Assembly: GCA_036491115.1 (NCBI GenBank)
Contig: DASXCQ010000058.1
Coordinates: 62,001-126,000 of the forward strand
Length of the DNA stretch: 64,000 nt
Source: DATEPR01 sp036491115
GTDB lineage: Bacteria; Actinomycetota; Actinomycetes; Mycobacteriales; Pseudonocardiaceae
Direction of reading: 5' to 3'
The notes beneath the pieces were generated by a model. It was not told where the DNA came from and ran no database searches. It was given only the letters and a program-made list of their open reading frames with translations. Position 1 is the stretch's first letter. Each line of letters begins with the position of its first letter. This document shows, one piece after another, positions 25,918 through 33,967 of this stretch. The translations under genes and the position numbers were made by a program.

Positions 25918-25991
25918 GCTGTCCTCCTGGGGTGGGATGCTCGTCGGCAGACTACTGAGGACGGGCGACAGCGGGCTCCGGGCAGGTGAGC

Positions 25992-26597
25992 ATGGCGATA
26001 CGCGCTGTGGTGTTCGACATCGGCGGCGTACTGGAGATCACGCCCGAGATGGACTTCGACCGGCGGTGGGAGGCGCGACTCGGGTTGCCCGCCGGTGAGA
26101 TCGGCAGGCGCATGGCCGACATCTGGCTCGGCGGCTCGGTCGGCACGGTGACCGAGCGCATGGTGCACCGGGCCGTCGGCGACCGGCTCGGTCTGGCCGC
26201 GGACCAGGTCGACGCCCTGCTGGCGGACATGTGGGAGCAGTACGTCGGCGTCCGCAACGACGAGTTGATCGACTATGCCGGGCAGCTGCGCCCCCGCTAC
26301 CGGACCGGGATCCTGAGCAACAGCTTCGTCGGCGCACGGGAACGGGAGCAGGACCGGTACGGCTTCGCCGAGCTGGTCGACGACATCGTGTACTCGCACG
26401 AGGTCGACATGAGCAAGCCGGATCCCCGGATCTACCGGCTCGCGGCCCACCGCCTCGATGTCCGGCCCGACGAGGTGGTGTTCGTCGACGACGCGGAACC
26501 CAACATCACCGGCGCTCGCGCGGTGGGGATGCACGCCATCGGATTCCGGGACAACGCCCAGGTGATCGCCGAGCTCACGGCGATCGTCACGCGATGA
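25992..26597 (+). CDS. HAD superfamily hydrolase
   Basis: 201 residues from ATG 25992; GTG 25986 is an alternative start. HAD motifs: nucleophile Asp in VVFDIGGVLE, Ser/Asn of ILSNSF (motif II), Lys in MSKPDPRIY (motif III), paired acids in VVFVDDAEPNI (motif IV). The acid/base Asp two residues after the nucleophile is Gly here (DIGGV), as in several HAD-IA hydrolases with altered activity. Likely a small-molecule phosphatase. Overlaps the APH-like gene by ATGA. Confidence 0.88.
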   Translation: MAIRAVVFDIGGVLEITPEMDFDRRWEARLGLPAGEIGRRMADIWLGGSVGTVTERMVHRAVGDRLGLAADQVDALLADMWEQYVGVRNDELIDYAGQLRPRYRTGILSNSFVGAREREQDRYGFAELVDDIVYSHEVDMSKPDPRIYRLAAHRLDVRPDEVVFVDDAEPNITGARAVGMHAIGFRDNAQVIAELTAIVTR

Positions 26598-27418
26598 CGG
26601 TCGAGCGCTGGTGGTCGCTGCTGGGCCGGGACGAGGCCGTCGTCGAGGTGGTGACACTGGCCGGTGGGTCCGGGTCGGGCGTCCATCAGGTGGTCACCGA
26701 TCAGGGACAACGGTTCGTGCTGAAGGTGGGCACGACGGTCCGGGAACTGCGCTTCTATCGTGAGCTGGCGCCGCGCGTGCCGGTGCGGGTGCCTCGGTTC
26801 GTCCGCGGCGTCGAGTGCGGCGACACCTGTTGTGTGCTGGTCGAACCGGCGGGCACTGCGATTCGGCCGGCGGGCCGGTGGACGGATCTCGCCGCCCAGC
26901 TCGGCCGCCTGCACCGCGCACCGGCCGACTGGCCGTGGGCGAAGCCGCTGCACGTCCCGACCGAGGCCGACATCGCATCGGCGGCCATGGCGTGGGCCTA
27001 CGGAACGCTGGTGCTGCCGGCGTTCCACCGCATGGCCGCCGCGCTGGCCGCACTGCCGGTGTGCCTGTGCCACGGTGACTGGCACCTGGGCAACCTGCTG
27101 GACGGCGGCGACGGGCGGATCGTGTGGATCGACTGGCAGGAAACAGGTGCCGGCCACGGACCGGAGGACCTGGCGTTGTTGTGGCAGCGGGCCGAACGCG
27201 ACGGGTGGGACCCGCCGCGCGAGGCCATGCTCACCGCCTACGCCCACGCACGCGGCATCCCGGACGACGCGGACCTGCGCCGGGCCACCGTGGCCGCCGA
27301 ACTGACCCTGCTGCTCCTGTCGTGGCCGCCGCATCTGGCCACGGCTCCCCCGTGGGCCCGCGCCCGGCTGATCCGCCGGTTCGAGCGGTTGGTCGAGGCG
27401 TCAGTGCATCTGGGGTGA
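26594..27418 (+). CDS. Aminoglycoside phosphotransferase (APH) family kinase
   Basis: 274 residues; the ATG overlaps the HAD stop. Kinase-like features: RFVLKVGTTVRELRFYRELAPRVPVRVPRFV (nucleotide-binding strand and Lys), VLVEPAG hinge, catalytic loop VCLCHGDWHLGNLL and metal-binding IVWIDWQETGAGHGPEDLALLW. Substrate unknown; it may be an antibiotic, choline-like or sugar kinase. Coupling to a HAD phosphatase suggests a kinase/phosphatase pair on one metabolite. Confidence 0.87.
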   Translation: MTVERWWSLLGRDEAVVEVVTLAGGSGSGVHQVVTDQGQRFVLKVGTTVRELRFYRELAPRVPVRVPRFVRGVECGDTCCVLVEPAGTAIRPAGRWTDLAAQLGRLHRAPADWPWAKPLHVPTEADIASAAMAWAYGTLVLPAFHRMAAALAALPVCLCHGDWHLGNLLDGGDGRIVWIDWQETGAGHGPEDLALLWQRAERDGWDPPREAMLTAYAHARGIPDDADLRRATVAAELTLLLLSWPPHLATAPPWARARLIRRFERLVEASVHLG

Positions 27419-27811
27419 GTAGGAGATGCCGACGATGGCGCCCTCCGGGCTCTGCAGGCGGGCGACGATCTGGCCCCACGGTTGGGTGCGGGCCGGATGC
27501 AGCAGGATGTGTCCGCGTTCGGCCAGTTCCGCCGCTGCCGTCGCGACATCGTCGGGCTGGTCGACGTCGAACTCGATGCTGACCTGCGGCACCGGCCGGT
27601 CGGCCGGCCACGTGTCGGTGCCGAAGCACGCCTCGGCGGCCTCGCGCAGTGGCCACACGCCGAAGTGCTTGCTGCCGGCGATGTCCTCACTGGCGAAGTA
27701 GTCGCCGCCCATCAGCTTCAGCGGCAGGCCCAGCGCGTCGACGTAGAGCGCCCGGCTGGCCGCCGGGTCCGGGGCGATGACACTCACACTGGCGATGAAC
27801 CGTACGTCCAT
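27401..27811 (-). CDS. VOC (glyoxalase/bleomycin-resistance) family protein
   Basis: 136 residues from the ATG preceded by AAAGGAG. One betaalphabetabetabeta module pair: VRFIASVSVIAPDPAASRALYVDALGLPLKLMG and VSIEFDVDQPDDVATAAAELAERGHILLHPARTQPWGQIVARLQSPEGAIVGISYSP. Members bind metals or small ligands as dimers. Converges with the APH gene with an 18-bp overlap. Confidence 0.87.
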   Translation of the reverse strand: MDVRFIASVSVIAPDPAASRALYVDALGLPLKLMGGDYFASEDIAGSKHFGVWPLREAAEACFGTDTWPADRPVPQVSIEFDVDQPDDVATAAAELAERGHILLHPARTQPWGQIVARLQSPEGAIVGISYSPQMH

Positions 27812-27860
27812 GGCGACTCCTTTCATCGGATGCGCAGTTGAACACACGGCACCGACAGTC

Positions 27861-28916
27861 TCAGCCCGCCGCGCGGTCGGCCACCGGGCGGCGGCGCCGG
27901 GTCGGTTCGGTCAGCACCGCGAGCGGGAAGCCGGCGTTCGGCGTGTAGACGTTCGTCCCCGGCGCGACCACCTCGTCGATCCGGTCCAGCGTCTCGTCAT
28001 CCAGCACCAGCGACGCGCCCCGCGACGCCCACTCGAACTGCTCCATCGTCCTGGGCCCGATGATCGCCGATGTCACCGCCGGATGCGCCGCGGTGAACGC
28101 GATCGCCAACTCCGGCAGGGTGACACCGATGCTCTCGGCGATCTCGACGAGTTTCTCCACCGCGTCGTACTGGCCGGCGTTCGCCGGGTCGGCCGGGTCG
28201 AACCGGGTGGGGCGCAGCGCGGCGCGGCCGCTGGTCAGGTCGACCGACCGACCCTTCCGGTACTTGCCGGACAGGAAACCCCAGGCCAGCGGGCTCCACA
28301 CCAGGACGCCCATGCCATAGCGCTGGCACACTGGCAGCACGTCGGCCTCGATCGAGCGGGCCAGCATGTTGTAGGGCGGCTGCTCGGTGCGGAAACGGTA
28401 GAGGCCGCGCTGCTCGGCCACCCGGTGCGACTCGACGATCTGTTCGGCCGGGAACGTGGAACACCCGAACGCGCGAATCTTGCCCTGCCGCACCAGATCG
28501 GTGAGCACGGCGAGGGTCTCCTCGATGTCGGTGGCCTCGTCCGGGCGGTGCACCTGGTAGAGGTCGATCCAGTCGGTACCCAGTCGCCGCAGGCTGTTCT
28601 CCACCTCGGTCACGATCCAGCGCCGCGAGTTACCCGTATGGTTGACGTCGTCACCCATCGGAAAGTGCACCTTGGTGGCGAGCACCGCGTCGTCCCTGCG
28701 GTCCCGCAGCGCCTTGCCGACGATCTCCTCGGACTCACCGGCCGAGTACATGTCGGCGGTGTCCACGAAGTTGATCCCGCTGTCCAGTGCGGCGTGCACG
28801 ATCTTCACGCAGTCGTCGTGGTCGGGATTGCCGGTGGCGCCGAACATCATGGTGCCGAGGCAGTGGACGCTGACCCGCATCCCGGTGCCGCCGAGTGGGC
28901 GGTAACGCATCGTCAT
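27861..28916 (-). CDS. Aldo/keto reductase
   Basis: 351 residues. The AKR tetrad is present: Asp52 and Tyr57 in NFVDTADMYSAGESEEIVG, Lys82 in LATKVHF and His123 in DLYQVHRP. The NADPH site appears in VTSAIIGPRTMEQFE. Part of the YghZ/Tas-like group. It reduces aldehydes or ketones. It is divergent from a MerR gene and driven by a promoter with a 19-bp spacer; the predicted transcription start falls at about the ATG, so the mRNA is probably leaderless. Confidence 0.92.
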   Translation of the reverse strand: MTMRYRPLGGTGMRVSVHCLGTMMFGATGNPDHDDCVKIVHAALDSGINFVDTADMYSAGESEEIVGKALRDRRDDAVLATKVHFPMGDDVNHTGNSRRWIVTEVENSLRRLGTDWIDLYQVHRPDEATDIEETLAVLTDLVRQGKIRAFGCSTFPAEQIVESHRVAEQRGLYRFRTEQPPYNMLARSIEADVLPVCQRYGMGVLVWSPLAWGFLSGKYRKGRSVDLTSGRAALRPTRFDPADPANAGQYDAVEKLVEIAESIGVTLPELAIAFTAAHPAVTSAIIGPRTMEQFEWASRGASLVLDDETLDRIDEVVAPGTNVYTPNAGFPLAVLTEPTRRRRPVADRAAG

Positions 28917-28922
28917 GGCGCG

Positions 28923-28953
28923 ACCGTACGATCTAGAGCCGACTCTAGGTCAA
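28923..28953 (-). promoter_or_regulatory. MerR-type promoter with 19-bp spacer and operator
   Basis: On the minus strand: -35 TTGACC (28953-28948), 19-base spacer, -10 TACGGT (28928-28923). The spacer region holds the palindrome CTAGAGCCGACTCTAG (28933-28948). A long 19-bp spacer with a central palindrome is the known layout for MerR-family activators, which untwist the DNA. The -10 ends seven bases before the reductase ATG. Confidence 0.85.
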
Positions 28954-28970
28954 GTCGTAGGCTCGACGGC

Positions 28971-29360
28971 ATGGCTTCGATCACCATCGGCGAGGTCGCC
29001 GAACGCACCGGCCTGAGCGTGCACGCGCTGCGGTTCTACGAGCGCGAGGGCATCATGGCCAATCCCGTGGCCAGGAACGCGGGCGGCAGGCGCGTGTACA
29101 GCGAGGACGACATAGAGTGGCTGATCGTGTGCACGGTGCTGCGCGCGTCCGGCATGCCGATGACCGCCATCCGCCGGTACACCGACCTGGTCCGCCACGG
29201 CGAGGGCAACGAGAAGGAACGGCTCGCGCTGCTGCGCGAACACGAACAGCGCGTCACCGACCAGATGGACCAACTCACCCGCTGCCTCGACCTGATCCAC
29301 TACAAGATCGGCGTCTACGAGGACGTGCTGGGCACCGATTCCCCGATCAACGGGACGTGA
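28971..29360 (+). CDS. MerR family transcriptional regulator
   Basis: 129 residues. N-terminal winged helix ITIGEVAERTGLSVHALRFYEREGIMANPVARNAGGRRVYSEDDIEWL and a coiled dimerisation helix LLREHEQRVTDQMDQLTRCLDLIHYKIGVYEDVL. There is no cysteine cluster, so it is not a metal or SoxR-type iron-sulfur sensor; the plan resembles the regulators of aldo-keto reductase genes that sense organic electrophiles. Divergent from the reductase. Confidence 0.92.
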   Translation: MASITIGEVAERTGLSVHALRFYEREGIMANPVARNAGGRRVYSEDDIEWLIVCTVLRASGMPMTAIRRYTDLVRHGEGNEKERLALLREHEQRVTDQMDQLTRCLDLIHYKIGVYEDVLGTDSPINGT

Positions 29361-29626
29361 AGCGAGCACCAGGGCCGTTCCGATGAAACCGACGATCAGG
29401 GAACGCAGGACGGGATGGGTGGCGGCCTGGTACGGCGGACGATCTCGGTCAGGAAAGTGGCGAACGTGGGTGGGTCGACCTGACATTCGTCCTCGACGAC
29501 GTCACCCAGGCCGGACGGCGTTGCGAACACCGAGGCGATCACCTCGGCCTGGCCAACGAACAATCGAGCGACCTGATTGGACGGTGACCAGATCGCCTCG
29601 CCGCCGGTGAGGAACGTCGTACTCAC
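29361..29626 (-). pseudogene. DUF6086-family protein, frameshifted and 3'-truncated
   Basis: The first frame gives MSTTFLTGGEAIWSPSNQVARLF, then VATPSGLGDVV-like and EDECQVDPPTFATFLTEIVRR, matching the DUF6086 start as I recall it. The expected continuation, YQAATHPVLRSLIVGFIGTALVLA, is in the next frame; the break is near 29441. The 3' end then runs into the MerR gene without its own stop. Function unknown. This accounts for the otherwise empty 287-bp gap between MerR and the esterase. Confidence 0.62.
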
Positions 29627-29647
29627 GCGGGCATTGTCGCGGAACGG

Positions 29648-31249
29648 TCAGAATGTGCGGGCGCACGTGTAGTTGGTGGCGTTGTTCGGGTCGCCGTGGC
29701 CGATGTAGCGGGACACCAGCGGGAACGCGCACAGGGTGCGGGTGCGCAGGACCGCGCCGGTTGCCGGGTCGGTCAGGGTGGCCGGCAACTCGGTGGGGGC
29801 CTTACCGTGTTCGACCCACGCGACCACGGCGGCCAACGGGTCGTCCGGTTCCGGACCGGCGCCGCTGACGCAGTGCGACGCGCCCGGCGCCAGGAACAGT
29901 CGGGCGAAACCTGACGTGCCGCCGGTGACGCGTTGCGCTGCCTGGTAGTACGCGATCGTGCCCTGCGGAAAGATCTGCGGATCGGCCAGGCCGTGCCAGA
30001 TCAGCACCTTCCCGCCGTCCCGGCCGAACGCCGACAGGTCCGGATCGTTCGTGGCGATCGTCGGCGAGAACTCGCGCACCGACTGGGCGAACAACGTGTC
30101 GAACTGGCCGAACGTCAGGGTGTGCCAGTCCCAGCCGGGATTCCGCTGCACGAACGTGCCCAGCCAGTCGACCGCGACGGAGAACGGCGCGATCGCCGTG
30201 GCACCGTTCGCCGTCACCGTGCCGGCCAGGCTGGTCAGCGGGGCGCCGGGCTCCAGGCCGAACCACAGCCTGGTCCCACGAGTGGTTTCCGGGCCCTGCC
30301 AGATCTTCTGGATGACGTCGGCGTCCGTAGCGGTGATCATGCCGCACGGCGTGCGCGTACCGACCAACGAGTGCGGATCCCAACGGCACGCCGCCGGATC
30401 GCTGATCACGCCGTCCACCACGCCGTCCAGGCCGTCGCACGCGGCGACCACGGCACCGGTGAACGCGTCCTCCTTGCACACCGGCAGTGCGTCACCGCTG
30501 GCGTTCATCACCAGCGCCGGCCAGATCTCCGCCGGCACCATCGTGGTGAAGTTGATCGCCGGCGCACCGGACACGATGCCGTCGTAGTCCGACGGGAACC
30601 GCTGTGCCTCATCCATACCCTGGCGGCCACCGGTGGAGCAGCCGTAGAAGTACGAGTACCGCGCCGCGTGACCGTAGAACGCGGCCGTCAGTGCCTTGCC
30701 GTCGACCGTCATGTCGTGCACGCCTGCCGAGGCGTAGTCGGTGATCAGCGGACGGTTCAGCGTGTCGTCCGGGTTCAGGGCGAAGCTCGCGTCCGGGAAC
30801 GGGTGGCCGCAGTCGGTGGACGCGGTGGCGTAGCCGGCCCGGATGCCGGTCGCCAGGCCGGGCGCGGTCGGCGTCAGCGCGTTGAAGATGATGCCGCAGA
30901 AGAAACCGCTGCCGCCGACACCCTGGAACCGACCGTTCCAGTTCCGGGGCAACCACACCTCGACGCTGATCGGGTTGCCCGCCGCGTCGGTGTGGGTGAG
31001 GTCGACGTCGCAGAACACCGGGAGGCCGGTGATCGTCGGCTGGCCGGTCGGCGTGAACGTGCCGGACGTGACGGGTGTCGCCGAATCGACAGTGACGTTC
31101 GGCAGGTGCAGAACAGCGGCGAGGGTGTCGGTCGCGCAGTCAGCGGGGCCCGTCGCGGCTGGAATCCCAGCGGCGGACAACGCAGTACCGATGAGCGCCA
31201 TGCCGATGAGCGCGACCAGAGTCCGCCGTGCGGATGCCATACGGCGCAT
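29648..31249 (-). CDS. Secreted tannase/feruloyl esterase family protein
   Basis: 533 residues. Signal peptide: RRTLVALIGMALIGTALSAAGIPAA. The catalytic Ser lies in YFYGCSTGGRQGMDEAQRFPSDYDGIVSGAPA, the tannase signature; later acids and His are in LIWHGLADPQIFP and GASHCVSG, and the two flanking Cys (in GCSTGG and HCVSG) can form the disulfide that joins the triad. It hydrolyses esters of phenolic acids, such as feruloyl or galloyl esters, outside the cell. Start could also be the ATG three codons later. Confidence 0.9.
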   Translation of the reverse strand: MRRMASARRTLVALIGMALIGTALSAAGIPAATGPADCATDTLAAVLHLPNVTVDSATPVTSGTFTPTGQPTITGLPVFCDVDLTHTDAAGNPISVEVWLPRNWNGRFQGVGGSGFFCGIIFNALTPTAPGLATGIRAGYATASTDCGHPFPDASFALNPDDTLNRPLITDYASAGVHDMTVDGKALTAAFYGHAARYSYFYGCSTGGRQGMDEAQRFPSDYDGIVSGAPAINFTTMVPAEIWPALVMNASGDALPVCKEDAFTGAVVAACDGLDGVVDGVISDPAACRWDPHSLVGTRTPCGMITATDADVIQKIWQGPETTRGTRLWFGLEPGAPLTSLAGTVTANGATAIAPFSVAVDWLGTFVQRNPGWDWHTLTFGQFDTLFAQSVREFSPTIATNDPDLSAFGRDGGKVLIWHGLADPQIFPQGTIAYYQAAQRVTGGTSGFARLFLAPGASHCVSGAGPEPDDPLAAVVAWVEHGKAPTELPATLTDPATGAVLRTRTLCAFPLVSRYIGHGDPNNATNYTCARTF

Positions 31250-31326
31250 TATCCGGTTGCGGTCGGCGCGCTGCGGAAATCTTCAGGAATGTCGGAGCCG
31301 CCCGCCATCTGCCGGACACAGCAAAC

Positions 31327-31355
31327 GGCGGGGCGTGCCGGTGGCACGCCCCGCC
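31327..31355 (-). terminator. Strong hairpin terminator after the SGNH hydrolase gene
   Basis: GGCGGGGCGTGCC, loop GGT, GGCACGCCCCGCC: a perfect 13-bp stem with three-base loop, 15 bases beyond the SGNH stop codon. There is no long U-tract, which is common for actinobacterial terminators. Confidence 0.85.
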
Positions 31356-31369
31356 TGATATCGCGTTGT

Positions 31370-33736
31370 TTAATCGCCTCCGCCGTCGCCGCCACCGTCA
31401 CCTGCGTCGAATCCTTCCGAACCGAGGCCGGAATCGATGCCGGAGTCACCGGTGTCGCTACCGAGACCGTCGATGCCGTCCAGACCGGGGTCCGGATCGG
31501 AGGACAACGACGACGATCCCGAGTCGACCGGGTTCACCGGGGTGATCGTGGGGGGTTCCGGTGGTGTGATCACCGGAGGTGGTGGCGGTGGTGGTGGAGG
31601 CGGCGGCGCGATCACCGGTGCCGGGTCGGGCACGATGATCGGGGCCGGCGCGGCCGGCGGTGCCGCCGGAACGTCGACCGGTGCGGCCGGTGTGTCCGCC
31701 GGGACAGCCGGAGTGTCGGCCGGAGCCGCCGGAGTGTCAGCAGGCGGTGTGTCCACCGGAGCCGCAGGGGTGTCCGCAGGCGCAGCCGGTGTGTCAGCCG
31801 GAGCGGCTGGCGTGTCGGCTGGTGCTGCCGGCGTATCCGCTGGCGCTGCCGGCGTGTCAGCCGGAGCGGCAGGAGTGTCCGCCGGTGCCGCCGGCTGGTC
31901 GGCCGGAGTGTCAGCGGGCGCGGCAGCGCCTCGGTCGGTGGCGTCTCCCGTGTCCGCCGGAGCGGCTCCGGTGTCGGCCGGCGCCGCTGCGCCTGCCGGC
32001 TGGTCGGCCGCCGTGGCGTCCGCTCCGTCCGGTGCGGCCGCGCCGGACTGGTCCGGTGTCTGGGCGTCCGATGCCGGAGCATCGGCAGCCGTGGCATCGG
32101 CACCGTCCGGTGGAGCCGCTCCCGGCTGGTCGGTCGCGGCCGGTGCGGTGCCGTCCGCGGCGGTCCCATCGGGCTGCGCCGCATCGGATCCGGTCGGCCG
32201 GGCCTCGTCAGCCGGGCCCGGAGACGTCGCATCGGCACCGTCCGGCTGGGCAGCGCCCGAACCGTCCGGTGTGGTGGCGTCCGACTGACCGCTGTCCGGT
32301 GGTGCGGTGTCCGGTTGGCTCGCGTCCGGTTTCGGTTGCACCCCATCGGGTTGCGGACCTTCGGGCGGACCGGCGTCCGGTTTCTGCGTGTCCGGCTGCT
32401 GGCCGTCCGACTGGTTCCCGTCCGGCTGCTGGCCAGGCGTCGCCTGATCGGTGCCGTCAGGCTGCTTCGCACCCTGATCGGTCTGCTGATCCTGCGGTGT
32501 CTGCTCCGGCTTGTCGTTCTGCGCGGGCGGTGCCTGCGTCTTGTCGCCGGACTGCTGGTTGATCTGGTCCTGCTTCTGCTGCTGCAACGGCAGGTCCACC
32601 CTGAGGTTCCACATGTTCGAGAACGTCGGGGTGATCGCGGGCACGTCCTCCGCGCCCTGCACGCCCAACCTCTGCAGTTGGCCGTTGACCGCCTGCGTGA
32701 GGTACGGCTGCATCGTCGCACCCAGCAACTGCTGGCCCACATCGTTGGGGTGGTACGAACCGTTCAGGTTGCCAGGGGTGAGGCCGTTGAGCCCCTCCTG
32801 GTTGGTGAACAGCTCATGCCCCTCCAACGCGGTGGACAGGTCCGCGTACAACCACTGCTGCCCCGGATGCGCGGACTGCGCGATGAACGAGGCATCCTGG
32901 TTGTTCGTGTTCAGCGTGGTGGCGAGCTGGTTGGACATGTCCGCTTCGCCCTGGCTGATCGTCGTCCAGCTGAAGGGCGACCACCAGGTCATCGATCCCG
33001 GCACTGTCGACGGCAACGCCTTGGGATAGCCGAGCGAGACGATCGTCGCGTTCGGCGATGCCATGTCGGAGATGTCGTTGAGCAGCTTGACCTGGTTGTT
33101 GAGATAGGTTCCGTCGTTGAACTGCTGTATGAACTGCGGGAACTGCTGGTTCGACGTCGCCTCGGTACTGGTCACGGCGGTGTGGACCCAGTCACTGAAC
33201 CGGGCGTCGTTACCGCCGATACCGACGATCACGACGTCCGCGCCTTTCACGGCGTCGATCTGCGGCGGCTGTTCGAACGGCGTACCGGGCCGGGTGGTCT
33301 GGTACAGACTGTCCCGGGTGGCACCCGAAACCGGCACGAACGTGACCTGGAGGTCAACACCGGGGTTGGCCGCCTGGATCTGGTTGAGTGCCTGCAATGA
33401 CGGCGCTGTCGACGACTGGTGCGCCGGATCGATCTTCATCGACGTGTAGGCGATGCCGTCCTCGGTGACGTCCGGGGCCGGAACCTGCTTGTACGTGGAC
33501 GAAGACGCGCCCTCGCCACTGGTGAACGAGTCACCGATGACGACGACCTTCAGTGTCGGCCTGGCGGTCGACGTGACCGGTGCGGTCGGACCGGTCGGCC
33601 CGGCCGACTGCTCCGTGGCACCCGCCAGCGCCGTACCTGTGGAGATGGCCAGCACCGCGGCGAGTGCCGCGGTGCCGACGGCCCGCATCAGCAGGCCACC
33701 GCCTCCACCCTCGGATCGATATAGTGGCACTTTCAC
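31370..33736 (-). CDS. Secreted SGNH/GDSL hydrolase with long repeat-rich C-terminal tail
   Basis: 788 residues from GTG 33736, which has AGGAGG five bases upstream; the 55 residues before it in frame are untranslated. Hydrophobic signal at about 18-40. Catalytic domain about 60-345: Ser70 in VVIGDSFTSGEG, Asn176 in GIGGNDARF, His329 in SYHPND. From about 400 the chain is disordered: Gln/Lys-rich, QPDG/QPD repeats, about ten PADTPAA-type repeats (605-690), a run of 11 prolines, then an acidic Ser/Gly/Asp end. Esterase/lipase acting at or outside the cell wall; the tail may span the wall. Confidence 0.87.
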   Translation of the reverse strand: MKVPLYRSEGGGGGLLMRAVGTAALAAVLAISTGTALAGATEQSAGPTGPTAPVTSTARPTLKVVVIGDSFTSGEGASSSTYKQVPAPDVTEDGIAYTSMKIDPAHQSSTAPSLQALNQIQAANPGVDLQVTFVPVSGATRDSLYQTTRPGTPFEQPPQIDAVKGADVVIVGIGGNDARFSDWVHTAVTSTEATSNQQFPQFIQQFNDGTYLNNQVKLLNDISDMASPNATIVSLGYPKALPSTVPGSMTWWSPFSWTTISQGEADMSNQLATTLNTNNQDASFIAQSAHPGQQWLYADLSTALEGHELFTNQEGLNGLTPGNLNGSYHPNDVGQQLLGATMQPYLTQAVNGQLQRLGVQGAEDVPAITPTFSNMWNLRVDLPLQQQKQDQINQQSGDKTQAPPAQNDKPEQTPQDQQTDQGAKQPDGTDQATPGQQPDGNQSDGQQPDTQKPDAGPPEGPQPDGVQPKPDASQPDTAPPDSGQSDATTPDGSGAAQPDGADATSPGPADEARPTGSDAAQPDGTAADGTAPAATDQPGAAPPDGADATAADAPASDAQTPDQSGAAAPDGADATAADQPAGAAAPADTGAAPADTGDATDRGAAAPADTPADQPAAPADTPAAPADTPAAPADTPAAPADTPAAPADTPAAPADTPAAPVDTPPADTPAAPADTPAVPADTPAAPVDVPAAPPAAPAPIIVPDPAPVIAPPPPPPPPPPPVITPPEPPTITPVNPVDSGSSSLSSDPDPGLDGIDGLGSDTGDSGIDSGLGSEGFDAGDGGGDGGGD
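31675..31930 (-). repeat. Coding tandem repeat (APADTPA units)
   Basis: A 21-base repeat encoding PADTPAA-type units, with silent third-base variation and a few substituted units (VDTPPADTP, VPADTPAAPVDV). Low-complexity coding DNA inside the SGNH hydrolase gene; the unit number may vary between strains by slippage. Confidence 0.8.
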
Positions 33737-33967
33737 CCTGTCCTCCTCGGGAAAAAGGTGATAAGTGGCGGCACGATCTCCCCGCATTATCGGTTCGTCC
33801 GCGCACGCCGGGTGCCATACTGCCAGCGTGGGACGGACCGTCCCGGAAGGATCCGCTGAATTAACCGTGAATGTGAACGGGTTGGCTCTGATTGCCGACA
33901 CCGATGGTCCGAATGGTTCTCAACAAATGCCGATGAATTTACCGTCAGCGCGCGGGTAGATTTACCC

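Noticed and set aside
31675..31930. Possible CRISPR-like direct repeats
   Set aside because: The units are contiguous 21-base codon repeats in frame inside a gene; there are no spacers.
31437..32288. Plus-strand GVSAGAAG-repeat protein resembling a glycine-rich surface protein
   Set aside because: It is the mirror of the PADTPAA repeats of the SGNH hydrolase, which has a ribosome site, signal peptide and catalytic motifs.
29933..33400. 1155-codon open frame on the plus strand
   Set aside because: It lies antisense to the tannase-like and SGNH genes; its Arg/Ser/Gly composition is what high-GC coding DNA gives on the other strand.
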